DNA of 64,000 bases. It comes from Pegethrix bostrychoides GSE-TBD4-15B (GTDB taxonomy: Bacteria > Cyanobacteriota > Cyanobacteriia > Elainellales > Elainellaceae). The notes under the pieces were generated by a model. It had not been told where the DNA came from and did no database searches. It saw only the letters and a list, made by a program, of their open reading frames with translations. The first letter of the stretch is position 1; each line of letters opens with the position of its first letter. Of the stretch, positions 9,201 through 17,036 are shown one piece after another. The stretch is taken from positions 1 through 64,000 of the forward strand of contig JAHHHV010000087.1 of assembly GCA_019359155.1 (NCBI GenBank). The letters are read 5' to 3'. Position numbers and translations under genes: made by a program.

Positions 9201-9916
9201 AAAAGCTGCTGGAGCGCGCCACGGATGACTTTCAAACGGCCAGCAAGCTACAAGGCAACGACCCACAGGCGCTGTTTTATCTGGGCTTGGCACAGGCGCT
9301 CAAGGCTGATCCGGCTCACGCAGAAACCTATCGGCAGGCAATCAAGCTTTATCTGGATCAAAATACGGCGCTCACCTCTGCCGACTCGCCGCTTCTGGCT
9401 GAACTGCTGGCTTTTTTGATGCGTCAGCCCTTGTCGCAGGCCAGCTATGAGCAGGGCGAGGCGCTGTTTGAGCGGGCTAGAAAGCTCAATCCGACTTCGA
9501 TTAACCTGATCTATAACCACGGCAGCTTCAACGCAAGGGCTGGCAACTACCGCGAGGCGATTCAAATTCTGAAGCAAGACGAAGCTGCGCCGCCGCCCAA
9601 CGAGCGATTCTGGCTGAGTCAGGGATTTGCCTTCCTGCTGCTAGGGCGAGATGGCTATCCTGAAGCGCTGGATGCCTTGAAGCAGGTGCTCGCGCTCCAG
9701 CCCGCTGAGCCACTAGCTCTAGCCTATAAGCCTCAGATAGAAGCCTGCCTGCTGGCCAATCGCCGCATCCGCACCGACTGCAAGCTCAATCTCACGCCTG
9801 CTGATTTGAGTGGCCGCTTCCAGACCCTGTTCTCGCTGCTGCCGCTCTACAACTGCCGTCAATATCCGGTGCTGACCCTAAATGCCACTCCAGAGCGCCA
9901 GCCGCTCTGCCAGTAA
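6233..9916 (+). CDS. AAA-like NTPase / pseudokinase / TPR-like membrane protein
   Basis: A 1227-residue fusion. Residues 1-330 are an AAA-like domain (P-loop [14 protein letters not shown], Walker [28 protein letters not shown]). Residues 330-620 repeat parts of the winged-helix region. Residues 640-890 have a Ser/Thr-kinase fold in which the glycine loop is lost ([11 protein letters not shown]), HRDLKPEN is replaced by HLDLQPARI, and DFG is kept. The catalytic Asp is present, but the loop Lys and Asn are not, so this is probably a pseudokinase. One transmembrane helix lies at about 902-925, then a TPR-like helical C-terminus. A regulatory scaffold at the membrane is inferred. Same orientation as the preceding AAA-like gene. 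Confidence 0.75.
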   Translation: MLQTYEYRVGATLPLDAPSYVVRQADTDLYQALKAGEFCYVLNSRQMGKSSLEVRIRKRLESEGYACALVDLTQIGTQQVSANQWYATLAHQLASSFDLDCDLADWWQERQILTPLARLGNFIETILLVQLQQPILIVIDEIDSVLSLDFPTDDFFAFIRACYNQRPENAAYERLTFVLIGVATPSDLIADKERTPFNLGRAIELHGFELAEAQPLIAGLSASAVEPQVALAEILRWTGGQPFLTQKLCRLLSHQSASSLPIPAGQEEAAVATLVESQILTNWEAQDNPDHLKTIARRICEKDRAGRLLQLYGQVLQGEQSELTGESLGEQSKEYIGGSLDKSLDRSLGELLADDSREQNELRLSGLVVKRNGRLRVFNAIYRAVFNEDWVRASLAAICPYSEALNAWTASGYKDESRLLRGRALLDALVWVEGKALSEPEQQFLSQSQSMAERLTRETSELLSQQAKSEVEKILLRFAPELAQVAVHPAAVVQEIQSWAGSQPALTEQLCQLVISESESRILAGEEAGWVAHLVQTRLIQYWETQISAEALRVLRDRLILDEKYPEILRFYAKILRHEAIADDSAELRTLINLGLVENQGGTLQVANRIYASVFNQSWIEQALETANERPVIRQRYEVIKKLGESELTQTYLVKDRDLPGQNQYMIRKITLRDAETAPAISNRFKQLEKLNGHGQIPRLLASFTEAEAFYVVQDYVNGTDLSVDIGPSQLWNEPRVIDLLREILEILEFVHRQNLAHLDLQPARIKRQPDGRLMLIDFGILAAANSGSGLSGSGMIDYAPPADLERSEFSQDLYAVGMIGIQALTGLHPNYLTLDRKTGEIIWRFATSDRPLVPVSAGLSRILTRLVRHQSDHRYLNANEALADLRMLQPTPDPGWLTNRRLIVGGLTSLLALGGLGLWSYSQNLQSQQVNACNKPIAAAESDVALVVAANRVLEACSALIARQPQAEALKNRGQASLLLWKHESADAKKLLERATDDFQTASKLQGNDPQALFYLGLAQALKADPAHAETYRQAIKLYLDQNTALTSADSPLLAELLAFLMRQPLSQASYEQGEALFERARKLNPTSINLIYNHGSFNARAGNYREAIQILKQDEAAPPPNERFWLSQGFAFLLLGRDGYPEALDALKQVLALQPAEPLALAYKPQIEACLLANRRIRTDCKLNLTPADLSGRFQTLFSLLPLYNCRQYPVLTLNATPERQPLCQ

Positions 9917-10505
9917 GGGTTGGTGCTCTGGGGTTTCTCGTACTGCACTCCTGTACTGCAACTCTTGTACTCTAACCAGTCCTGTATCCCTCTTTAATCA
10001 CTCTAGGTCGCACATGGTCATTCCATACAGAATCTCTCTCCTTGAGTGGAATGAGATATTTCTCTATTGAATTACCTCAAAAGTTACCAGTGGCTTCATA
10101 GTCAATCTTCATAGTCAAGCTTCCTAGAAAATTACGAATGGCAATCTTGATGAGACTGACATGGTTTGGTGCAGTTCAGACTTGAATTTGCATCTTTTCA
10201 GGCTCCCAGAATTTTTGTGAGAATTCCTGAGGATTGGCTCAGCTTGAGTTCAGCCTGAGTTCAGCTTGAATGCAATTTGAGTTCAGTTCAAAAGTCTCAG
10301 CGCGAACTCAGGTTTTGCTAGCTAACTCTCATCAAAAAATCATTTTTTTCGAGCTGAGCCGGGGCATGATGGCCTCAAGTCAAACGTTCACTGCATCACT
10401 CCCCCGAGAGCAATCACCGCATGCAGAGTCTGAATGGATTGATAGTCATGAACAATCACAGCGAAAGCTACAGCCAACCTTAACTTAACCTCAAGGAACA
10501 AAGCT
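9917..10505. other. Intergenic region of about 590 bp upstream of the DM13 gene
   Basis: It contains a run of 11-bp direct repeats (10241-10284, listed separately) and short repeats of the type GTACTGCA at about 9950-9975. A 72-codon frame at 10270-10488 has no recognisable features and is not called. No terminator with a clear U-tract was seen after the pseudokinase gene. Confidence 0.5.
10241..10284. repeat. Four 11-bp direct repeats, one per helical turn
   Basis: AGCTTGAGTTC, AGCCTGAGTTC, AGCTTGAATGC and AATTTGAGTTC follow each other without gaps. Direct repeats spaced by 11 bp place each copy on the same face of the helix, the arrangement used by OmpR/PhoB-type response regulators. The array lies about 220 bp upstream of the DM13 gene. 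Regulatory function is inferred only from geometry; a slippage-derived repeat is the alternative. Confidence 0.5.
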
Positions 10506-10991
10506 ATGAAACCGAATCGATTCATCACGCTAGCCACTGCCTGTTTGGTGACTGCTGCTATTCCCATCGTTGCCCGCAGCGCCTATTCTTCTGATATGCC
10601 CACCGTCAGCCAGATTGCTCAAGCTCAGTCCGTGACGGTAGCGGCAGGAACCTTTGTGGCGGCAGAAAAACCGACAACCGGCACGGCTCGGATTATCTCA
10701 GAATCCGGACGGCGCTACCTGGAGCTAGATGCTGCCTTCAGCACCAGCGAGCAGGGGCCTGATCTGCATGTGCTGCTCGATCCGTCCGCTCAGCCGCCCA
10801 AATCCTACAGCAGCTCTACTGGCGTTGTGAATCTGGGCAAATTGACTAGCTACAGCGGCAGCCAGCGCTATGCGATTCCCGATTCAGTTCAGATTTCTGA
10901 CTTTAATTCAGTCGTGATCTGGTGTCAGACTGCCAATGCCACCTTTGGCTACGCGCCTCTACAGCCCGCTCAGAATGCGCTAATTCGGTGA
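10506..10991 (+). CDS. Exported DM13-domain protein
   Basis: 161 residues with an N-terminal signal peptide (hydrophobic run LATACLVTAAIPIVA, likely cut near residue 24-28) and a DM13 domain filling residues 45-160. The domain is recognised from GPDLHVLLDP, the central LGKLTSYSGSQRYAIPD and the terminal FNSVVIWCQTANATFGYA. DM13 domains are proposed redox or metal-associated domains of extracellular proteins; the conserved cysteine in VIWCQ is present. AAGGA lies 8 nt upstream of the ATG. It is followed by a hairpin (10999-11037) and then a flavin reductase gene. The exact role is unknown. Confidence 0.8.
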   Translation: MKPNRFITLATACLVTAAIPIVARSAYSSDMPTVSQIAQAQSVTVAAGTFVAAEKPTTGTARIISESGRRYLELDAAFSTSEQGPDLHVLLDPSAQPPKSYSSSTGVVNLGKLTSYSGSQRYAIPDSVQISDFNSVVIWCQTANATFGYAPLQPAQNALIR

Positions 10992-10998
10992 GGAAATG

Positions 10999-11037
10999 CA
11001 GCATATCCCTCGGCTATACTGGTGAGGGATATTGCTG
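10999..11037 (+). terminator. Long-stem hairpin after the DM13 gene
   Basis: CAGCATATCCCTC (10999-11011) pairs with GAGGGATATTGCTG (11024-11037), with one bulged base and a 12-nt loop. No U-tract follows, so it is either a weak terminator or a stem protecting the DM13 transcript end. Confidence 0.4.
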
Positions 11038-11093
11038 GGGCTGCTGAAGTAGCGTTCTTGAAAGATTTGCGTGAATAACTCCTAATACTCCTT

Positions 11094-11660
11094 ATGTCTG
11101 ATCTTCCACTGTTCATTCCCGTCATTTTAGGTACGCCTCGGCAGGGGCGGATGAGCGAGCCAGTCGCGCAGTTTGTAGTGCAGCAGATTAGCCAGCGTCC
11201 TGAGCTAGAGACTGAGCTGATCGACATCCGCACCCTGAATATTCCCAGCGACGATGCCGGAGAAACCCTCAAAGATCCCAAATTCTCGGCGCTGATGGCG
11301 CGAGCCGATGGCTTAATCATTGTTGTGCCCGAATACAATCATGGCTATCCTGGACTGCTCAAGCACCTGCTTGACACCTGCCTAAAGGAATATATTCACA
11401 AGGCAGTTGGACTCTGCGGCGTTTCGGCTGGAGCCTTCGGCGGTGCGCGAGTGATTCAAAATCTGCTGCCTGTGATGCGCGAGCTAGGGCTAGTTACAAC
11501 ATTCTATGACCTCAATTTCAGCAGCGTTCAGTCTTTGTTCAATGAGTCGGGTGAGTTGCTTGACCCAGAGCCGCAAATCCGCCGACTCGATCGGTTCATG
11601 GACGAATTAATCTGGATGTCTAGAGTCTTGCGTAATGGTCGTCAATTAGGTAATCATTAG
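11094..11660 (+). CDS. NADPH-dependent FMN reductase family protein
   Basis: A 188-residue flavodoxin-fold oxidoreductase. The N-terminal IPVILGTPRQGRMSEPVAQF is the phosphate-binding loop for FMN, and VVPEYNHGYPGLLKHLLD is the family's signature that packs against the flavin. A conserved glycine-rich CGVSAGAFGGAR follows. The family reduces FMN, quinones or azo compounds using NAD(P)H in the cytoplasm. It lies 64 bp upstream of egtB in the same direction, so it may be cotranscribed with the ergothioneine genes and share a redox-protection role; that link is inference. Confidence 0.85.
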   Translation: MSDLPLFIPVILGTPRQGRMSEPVAQFVVQQISQRPELETELIDIRTLNIPSDDAGETLKDPKFSALMARADGLIIVVPEYNHGYPGLLKHLLDTCLKEYIHKAVGLCGVSAGAFGGARVIQNLLPVMRELGLVTTFYDLNFSSVQSLFNESGELLDPEPQIRRLDRFMDELIWMSRVLRNGRQLGNH

Positions 11661-11724
11661 ATTGACGCTTGGATTGTCATCTCGATTTATTCTAGGATTT
11701 GCCGTTACTGATTAACTTCTATCT

Positions 11725-12990
11725 ATGCAACGCTCTAACCTTGCGGATCTTTCCTGCGAGCAGCTAAACCTGGCTGAGCGCTACCTGCAAGTCCGCCAGC
11801 TCAGCGATTGGATTACCCAGCCACTCGCCACAGAAGACTATGTGATTCAGACGATGCCCGATGTCAGCCCACCCAAATGGCATTTGGCACATAGCACTTG
11901 GTTCTTTGAAACATTTCTGCTGGTGCCCCATCTCCCGGCCTACGAAGTTTTTCATCCCCAGTTTGGCTATCTGTTCAACTCCTACTACGAAACAGTCGGG
12001 GCACGCCATCCTCGTGCCCATCGAGGTTGGCTCTCACGGCCAACCGTCGAGACCGTCTTTCAATATCGAGCCTACGTAGATGCAGCCATGCAGCGACTGC
12101 TGGAGCAGCTGCCCACGCCCGATCTGGCAGTGCTGCTGACGCTAGGGCTACATCATGAGCAGCAGCACCAAGAGCTACTGCTTACTGATATCAAACATAT
12201 TCTGGCGCTCAATCCGCTGCGTCCAGCCTATCGAGAACAGCTGCTGCCTGCGCCCAGCATTGCGCCGCGAGAGCAGTGGCTAGACTATGCGGGCGGGCTA
12301 TACCAGATTGGCGCTCAGGGTGATCAGGGATTTGCCTTTGATAATGAGCTGCCGCGACATCCGGTCTATCTGCAAGACTACTATCTGGCCAACAGGCTGG
12401 TGACTAACGGTGAATATCTAGAGTTTATGCAGGCCGGAGGCTATAGCCAAGCCGAGCACTGGCTGGCAGAAGGCTGGACAGTCGTTCAGGCGCAGCAGTG
12501 GCAGGCTCCGCTCTACTGGGAGCAAATGGACGGGGACTGGTGGGAAATGACGCTGACAGGCTTGCGGCCTCTCAATCTGGAAGCGCCTGTCTGTCACGTC
12601 AGTTTTTATGAAGCGAATGCCTATGCCCGCTGGCGCGGCAAGCGACTGCCCACCGAAGCTGAGTGGGAAGTCGCCGCTGCCTCAATTGCCATCCAGGGCA
12701 ATTTTCTCGCTCAGGGCTATCTACATCCTGTGCCTGCTCTGGGCAGATCTCGGCCTGACCAGCTCTATGGTGACCTGTGGGAATGGACGGAGAGCGCCTA
12801 CTCACCCTATCCCGGCTTTCAAATTGCGGCAGGAGCAGTCGGTGAATACAACGGTAAATTTATGTGCAACCAGATGGTGCTGCGCGGCGGCTCTTGCGTT
12901 ACGCCTCCCCATCATGTTCGTCCGAGCTACCGCAATTTCTTCCCGGCTGCGACTCGCTGGCAGTTTAGCGGCATTCGCTTAGCCCAGTAG
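11725..12990 (+). CDS. egtB: Ergothioneine biosynthesis sulfoxide synthase EgtB
   Basis: Iron-dependent enzyme that joins hercynine to a thiol (gamma-glutamylcysteine or cysteine) to form the sulfoxide precursor of ergothioneine. The 421-residue product has the two expected parts: a DinB-like N-terminal domain with iron-ligand motifs WHLAHSTWFFE (H53/H56 region) and HHEQQHQE (H144, H148), and a C-terminal formylglycine-generating-enzyme-like domain (CHVSFYEANAYARWRGKRLP, LRGGSCVTPPHHVRPSYRNF). Length is normal for the family. It is followed 74 bp later by egtD. No egtA, egtC or egtE is seen here, as in other bacteria with minimal egtBD loci. Confidence 0.93.
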   Translation: MQRSNLADLSCEQLNLAERYLQVRQLSDWITQPLATEDYVIQTMPDVSPPKWHLAHSTWFFETFLLVPHLPAYEVFHPQFGYLFNSYYETVGARHPRAHRGWLSRPTVETVFQYRAYVDAAMQRLLEQLPTPDLAVLLTLGLHHEQQHQELLLTDIKHILALNPLRPAYREQLLPAPSIAPREQWLDYAGGLYQIGAQGDQGFAFDNELPRHPVYLQDYYLANRLVTNGEYLEFMQAGGYSQAEHWLAEGWTVVQAQQWQAPLYWEQMDGDWWEMTLTGLRPLNLEAPVCHVSFYEANAYARWRGKRLPTEAEWEVAAASIAIQGNFLAQGYLHPVPALGRSRPDQLYGDLWEWTESAYSPYPGFQIAAGAVGEYNGKFMCNQMVLRGGSCVTPPHHVRPSYRNFFPAATRWQFSGIRLAQ

Positions 12991-13064
12991 CCTATCTATC
13001 TTGTCGGATTTACCCGATATTTTGCTCGACCGCTTTATCTACAGCTCGATCTATACCTGACTCT

Positions 13065-14084
13065 ATGACAACCTCAATGACGACCTTAGTGACAACCTCT
13101 ATGACAACCTCAAGCTGCCAATCCACCGTTCAGCTCTACGACCTGCATCCGCCGCTGGATGACTTTCGCAGCGAAGTCTTGCGGGGATTAATGCAACCTG
13201 CTAAGTCGATCTCTCCCAAGTTTCTCTATGACAAGCAAGGCGCGGAATTATTTGATGAAATCTGTGAGCTAGAGGAGTATTATCTCACTCGTACCGAGCT
13301 GTCAATTCTGCAAGCTTACGCCCCAGAGATTGCCGCCTATTTGCAGGAAGCGGTGCTAGTCGAGTTCGGCAGCGGCAGCAGTCAGAAGGTACGAATCTTG
13401 CTGGACGCTATGCCCGATTTATTAGCTTATGTAGCGCTCGATATTTCCCGACAGCATTTGCAAGAGTCCTGCGAAAATCTGGCTATCGCCTATCCCCACC
13501 TGAAGACAGTGGCGATTTGCGCTGACTACATGCAGCCGCTGGAGCTTCCCAACATTCCGGCTCTCCAGCAGCGCCGGCGAGTCGGATTTTTCCCTGGCTC
13601 AACAATTGGCAATCTAGAACCAGCCGAGGCCGTGCAGTTTCTCAAACAGGCCGCAATATTATTGGGAGCAGGGGGTGGGCTACTCATTGGCGTGGATCTT
13701 CAAAAAAGCCCAGATATTCTAGAACCTGCCTATAATGACGCTCAGGGGATTTCAGCCGAATTCGCGCTTAACGTGCTGACGCGAATCAATCGAGAGCTGG
13801 GCGCTGATTTTAATCGCGATCAGTTTGAGTACACAGCTGTCTACAATCAAACGGCTGGGCGAATTGAAATGTATATTACTAGCCTCACTGCTCAGACTAT
13901 CCATCTAGATGGCGTGAAGATTGCCTTTGAGCAAGGCGAACGCCTCCGCACTGAATACTCTTATAAATATAGCGTCCCGCAGTTTCAAGCGCTGGCCGCG
14001 CTGGCTGGGCTTGAAGCTGCGCAGGTTTGGATCGATCCGCAGCAGCTATTTAGCCTACACTATCTGCAACTCCCTAAGCGCTAG
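13065..14084 (+). CDS. egtD: L-histidine N-alpha-methyltransferase EgtD
   Basis: SAM-dependent enzyme that trimethylates histidine to hercynine, the first step of ergothioneine synthesis. The SAM-binding motif is VEFGSGSSQKV. Family motifs SPKFLYDKQGAELFDEICEL, EEYYLTRTE, FFPGSTIGNL and LLIGVDLQKSPDILEPAYND are all intact; 339 residues is near the usual length. The first 16 residues (MTTS-MTTL-VTTS-MTTS) come from a 12-bp tandem repeat that duplicates the start region, so the true initiation codon could be any of several ATGs between 13065 and 13101. A strong terminator follows, so the FMN reductase-egtB-egtD unit ends here. Confidence 0.93.
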   Translation: MTTSMTTLVTTSMTTSSCQSTVQLYDLHPPLDDFRSEVLRGLMQPAKSISPKFLYDKQGAELFDEICELEEYYLTRTELSILQAYAPEIAAYLQEAVLVEFGSGSSQKVRILLDAMPDLLAYVALDISRQHLQESCENLAIAYPHLKTVAICADYMQPLELPNIPALQQRRRVGFFPGSTIGNLEPAEAVQFLKQAAILLGAGGGLLIGVDLQKSPDILEPAYNDAQGISAEFALNVLTRINRELGADFNRDQFEYTAVYNQTAGRIEMYITSLTAQTIHLDGVKIAFEQGERLRTEYSYKYSVPQFQALAALAGLEAAQVWIDPQQLFSLHYLQLPKR

Positions 14085-14131
14085 CTAAACGCAGTTAGCC
14101 TTTTTGTTAAGTCTTCGCTATTACACAAAAA

Positions 14132-14171
14132 TTCCCTGGCTGAGATAACTTCAGCCAGGGAAGGTTTTTTT
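14132..14171. terminator. Strong bidirectional intrinsic terminator after egtD
   Basis: TTCCCTGGCTGA (from 14132) and TCAGCCAGGGAA (14151-14162) form a perfect 12-bp stem with a 7-nt loop. It is followed by GG and seven T on the plus strand, and on the minus strand by TTTTTG. It therefore serves both egtD (rightward) and the Nif11-type peptide gene (leftward), which converge on it. Confidence 0.93.
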
Positions 14172-14201
14172 AGACTCATCTATCTGCCTGAACGGCTACG
14201 G

Positions 14202-14435
14202 CTATGCCTGAGTGTTGTCGTAGATTTCCCAGCTTGAACCATTGTCAATGCCGCCTGCAACACCCGTGAGTTGTTCAGGCGCTAGCTCTCCGGACGCGAG
14301 TTGAGCAACTCCAGCTTTGAGATCCTCAGGGGTAAAGTCAAAATTGTGAGCGGCTCCGAGTTTGACCAAGTCGGCCTGAAGCGTTTCGCTGCTGCCAATG
14401 GACTGAAGTAAGCTAAATACGGCTTGTACGGACAT
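14202..14435 (-). CDS. Nif11-type leader peptide (RiPP-like precursor)
   Basis: A 77-residue product: a Nif11-like leader (AVFSLLQSIGSSETLQADLV, then an FTPEDLKAGVAQL helix) ending at the double-glycine site LTGVAGG, then a 15-residue core, IDNGSSWEIYDNTQA. Nif11/NHLP leaders direct peptides to modifying enzymes and are removed by C39 peptidase-exporters. The core has no cysteine but has Ser, Thr and Asn. ATG at 14435 is chosen because GGAGG lies 5 nt upstream; an in-frame ATG at 14447 lacks one. No maturase is adjacent. It is downstream of a histidine kinase and an FNR-type regulator on the same strand, and an NHLM exporter is encoded 14 kb away. Confidence 0.85.
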   Translation of the reverse strand: MSVQAVFSLLQSIGSSETLQADLVKLGAAHNFDFTPEDLKAGVAQLASGELAPEQLTGVAGGIDNGSSWEIYDNTQA

Positions 14436-14568
14436 ATCGACCTCCAAGATTGATTGAATATGAAAATAATAGCGTGACTCTTCTAGCTATACCTTAGTAG
14501 TGGCTGATAGTTTTATGAGATAGCGCTGATTGTATGGCTAATTTATGCGATGAGCATGACCAAGGGCT

Positions 14569-14618
14569 GTTTTTGAACGATACCTGTTTTTGAACGATAC
14601 CTGTTTTGAACAATGCCT
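14569..14618. repeat. Three tandem ~17-bp units ending just before the histidine-kinase stop codon
   Basis: GTTTTTGAACGATACCT occurs at 14569-14585 and 14586-14602, with a diverged 16-bp third copy at 14603-14618, three bases from the kinase stop (14622-14624, minus strand). Part of the window-wide pattern of short duplications at gene ends. Confidence 0.9.
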
Positions 14619-14621
14619 GCT

Positions 14622-15977
14622 TTAGCTAGAATGCGGCGATGCAGGTTGAATTGGCAGTCGGACGGTGAAGACAGTGCCCTGTACCTGGGAAGACTCAATC
14701 AGCAGTTCACCGCTATGCGCCTCAACAATCCGCTTGACAATTGCCAACCCCAGCCCTGTCCCCTCAGACTTGGTTGAGTAGAACGGCTGCGTCAGTCGGG
14801 GTAAAACCTCGGCAGGGATTGGCGCACCGCCATTTTGGATGGAAATGTAAATCTGCTCTGCCGGACTCTCCATAACGGGCTGTGCTGTTAGGGGCTGTGC
14901 TGTTAGGGTCTGCACTGTAGATAGCTGCTCTGTGACGAACCAGCAAATCGTCTCTCCCGGCTCAACCGCTTCGCAGGCGTTACGCACTAAGTTAATAAAC
15001 ACCTGCTTCAACTTATCCAAATCACCCAAGATTTGAATTTGTGAAGGATAGGGAATATACTCAATTGAGCGTCCCTGCGCTTCAGGCATGGCCCGCAGCG
15101 GAACTAGCAGCGATTGAACTAGGGCATCTAGGTTGATTTCAACCAGGTTCAGATGCTGTGGCTTGGAATAGTTCAGAATTTCTTGCAGCAGATTGGTCAA
15201 GCGCTCAGCTTCCCCCATTGCTAAAGCTAGCCGAGCCTGCGCGGCTTGGGGTAAGTTCAGCTTTGTAAAGTAAGTTAAGCCCATCTGTACGGTCGTCAGC
15301 GGATTGCGAATTTCGTGGACAATCATGGCCGCAAACTCACCAATTGCCGCCAGTCGCTCATGTTCAATCAGCTGTGCCTGCGCGGCGCGTAATTCGATCG
15401 TCCGCTTGGTCACTTCAGCTTCTAGGCGATCGTTGAACTGCTGCTGCTGCTGGTAGAGGCGGTAGTTGTCAATGGCCGTCGCTGCCCGTTCGGCAAACAG
15501 CTGCACTGTGGCAATTGTGTCTGAATCGTAATGCTGCGGCTGCATACTAAACGAGCAAACCGTACCAATCACCTCTCCCTGCGAAACCCGCAGCGGGATG
15601 CCCAAATAGCAGCGATAGCCCTCCATCTGTTCTGCTGCTTCTGGCTGCTGCGCGATATCCTCAATCAGCAGCGGCTGGCCCGTTTGCACGACGACCGCTG
15701 AGACACTCTCATGCACGAGGAATTCCCGCTCCCCATCATCTAACTCCAGATTGCTGGCCACGATCTGTCCAGTAGATCCTTCGTGCAGCGTCACAATCGA
15801 CCAGTCTGCACCCAACAGTTGGCTGACTCCACGGGTAATCTCATGCAGGTAGCTGCTGAGGTCATGGGAGCGATAGCTCAGCGTGCTCAATTTTTCTAGG
15901 GCAGTTTGCAATTGATTGGTTTGCAATTGATTGGCTTGCCACCAATTAGGGCGCTGAGGGTTTTGCCAGTCAACCAT
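14622..15977 (-). CDS. GAF-domain sensor histidine kinase
   Basis: A 451-residue soluble kinase. A short N-terminus contains a 15-bp repeat (NQLQT twice). A GAF domain spans about 45-190 (GIPLRVSQGEVIGTVCSF), then a coiled linker, a HisKA dimerisation helix with the phospho-acceptor in MIVHEIRNPLTTVQ, and an HATPase domain with N-box VNLVRNACEAVE and G-box GTGLGLAIVKRIVEAHSG. No membrane helices, so it senses a cytoplasmic ligand. An in-frame repeat (LTAQP twice) lies in the ATPase lid region. It is 137 bp downstream of an FNR-type regulator gene, with a perfect FNR-type site between them. No intact response regulator adjoins; the nearest receiver (17037) lacks the acceptor Asp. Confidence 0.9.
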   Translation of the reverse strand: MVDWQNPQRPNWWQANQLQTNQLQTALEKLSTLSYRSHDLSSYLHEITRGVSQLLGADWSIVTLHEGSTGQIVASNLELDDGEREFLVHESVSAVVVQTGQPLLIEDIAQQPEAAEQMEGYRCYLGIPLRVSQGEVIGTVCSFSMQPQHYDSDTIATVQLFAERAATAIDNYRLYQQQQQFNDRLEAEVTKRTIELRAAQAQLIEHERLAAIGEFAAMIVHEIRNPLTTVQMGLTYFTKLNLPQAAQARLALAMGEAERLTNLLQEILNYSKPQHLNLVEINLDALVQSLLVPLRAMPEAQGRSIEYIPYPSQIQILGDLDKLKQVFINLVRNACEAVEPGETICWFVTEQLSTVQTLTAQPLTAQPVMESPAEQIYISIQNGGAPIPAEVLPRLTQPFYSTKSEGTGLGLAIVKRIVEAHSGELLIESSQVQGTVFTVRLPIQPASPHSS

Positions 15978-16045
15978 ACCGCTGTGGCCATTTCTATAAA
16001 GAGCTCTGACTCTATCACGAAGAGTACATCGCGAGCATCTATTTC

Positions 16046-16079
16046 TGTCTTTGATTCAGATCAAGTTTGGCGGATTCTT
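16046..16079 (-). promoter_or_regulatory. FNR-type palindrome TTGAT-N4-ATCAA upstream of the GAF kinase
   Basis: TTGATTCAGATCAA (16051-16064) is a perfect match to the E. coli FNR consensus TTGAT-N4-ATCAA, 74 bp upstream of the kinase start. On the minus strand a TGTACT hexamer lies where the -10 would fall if the site were centred at -41.5, a class II activator arrangement. The surrounding 34 bp recur at 25439-25472 with 30 of 34 identities. Presumed regulator: the Crp/Fnr protein encoded just upstream. Confidence 0.65.
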
Positions 16080-16114
16080 GACATTTTTCTAGAACTGTCC
16101 CAGAAGGATGATTG

Positions 16115-16723
16115 CTATGCTGATGCCCCCAGCAGCGTAATCCTGCGCTTTTGACGAGCAATTGTGCCATCATTGGCCAGCTGAGCCAGCGTCCGAGACA
16201 GCGCTTCCGGGCTAATGCTCAAATCTGCCGCAATATCCTTGAGCGGCTGGTTTAATACGACTGTGTTCTGCTCAGGTGGCACAATCAGGCGTAAATAGTG
16301 CAGCACTCGCTCCTGGGCTGAACGGATGCTGCGTAGCTCGACCATCATCTTAGTGCTGTGCAGTCGTTGAGATACCTGCATCACGAACGCAATGGCAAAC
16401 TCAGAGTTTTGCTGGATCAGCTCCAAAAACACCTGTTTCGGAAACGCTAAAACTTGAGTGGGTTCTTCGGCAATTGCAGTGCAGCTGTAGGTGTCTAAAA
16501 ACAGAGAAACCTCAGCACAGATCTCACCTGTACGAACGGTATAGTGACTAATAGACTGACCGCTTTGGGTGTAGTGTAGCAGTCGAATCTGTCCAGCCTT
16601 TACGGCGTAGATGGCCTGTGATGCATCGTTGCGGTGAAATAGGACTTCTCCTTTTGAAAGAGTTTGACAGATTACGGCGGTTCGCAAGGCAGCAGGAAGC
16701 TGGTCGATCTCTGAGAAATTCAT
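16115..16723 (-). CDS. Crp/Fnr-family transcriptional regulator with FNR-type recognition helix
   Basis: A 202-residue protein with an N-terminal cyclic-nucleotide-binding-like beta-roll (FHRNDASQAIYAVKAGQIRL), a long dimerisation helix (EFAIAFVMQVSQRLHSTK) and a C-terminal winged helix (LNQPLKDIAADLSISPEALS). The recognition helix has E173-x-x-S176-R177, the residues FNR uses (E209, S212, R213) to read TTGAT; CRP has a different set. The N-terminal four-cysteine FeS motif of true FNR is absent, so the signal is not an FNR-type cluster; cysteines 19, 69 and 81 remain. It is not NtcA. Four perfect TTGAT-N4-ATCAA sites near peptide-export genes are its likely targets, by inference. Confidence 0.88.
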   Translation of the reverse strand: MNFSEIDQLPAALRTAVICQTLSKGEVLFHRNDASQAIYAVKAGQIRLLHYTQSGQSISHYTVRTGEICAEVSLFLDTYSCTAIAEEPTQVLAFPKQVFLELIQQNSEFAIAFVMQVSQRLHSTKMMVELRSIRSAQERVLHYLRLIVPPEQNTVVLNQPLKDIAADLSISPEALSRTLAQLANDGTIARQKRRITLLGASA

Positions 16724-17036
16724 GGTTTTTTGAGAAGATATCTATCGTGGTGCGCTGACTGACTCATTCACTGGTCGCTGAGGCTGATCGCAACTTCCGC
16801 AACGGCAGATTGGGACTGACGTATGAGACTTGTGAATTGAGTGTTGAGTCAGTATCATCTAGATTTCTAAGCACCGCATGAGAGCAGCTTGAATAGGGTT
16901 TAAAGAAAGCTGAGAATCTCGGTGAAATTTACAGTTTGGCATGAGGCGGAAATCCTTAAGCAATTTTAAGCTGTCTCTCAGACCGGCTAAAGCTATCGAG
17001 TGCATAGTTAATACAGCTCAATCACGCAATATTCTT
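16724..17036. other. Divergent intergenic region of about 310 bp
   Basis: Lies between the Crp/Fnr gene (leftward) and the receiver protein gene (rightward), so it should hold both promoters. No FNR-type palindrome, terminator or clear sigma-70 hexamers were identified. An in-frame upstream start for the receiver gene exists at 16941. Confidence 0.4.

Noticed and set aside
10270-10488. 72-codon plus-strand frame before the DM13 gene
   Set aside because: Low complexity, overlaps the 11-bp repeat array, no similarity recognised and no ribosome-binding site.
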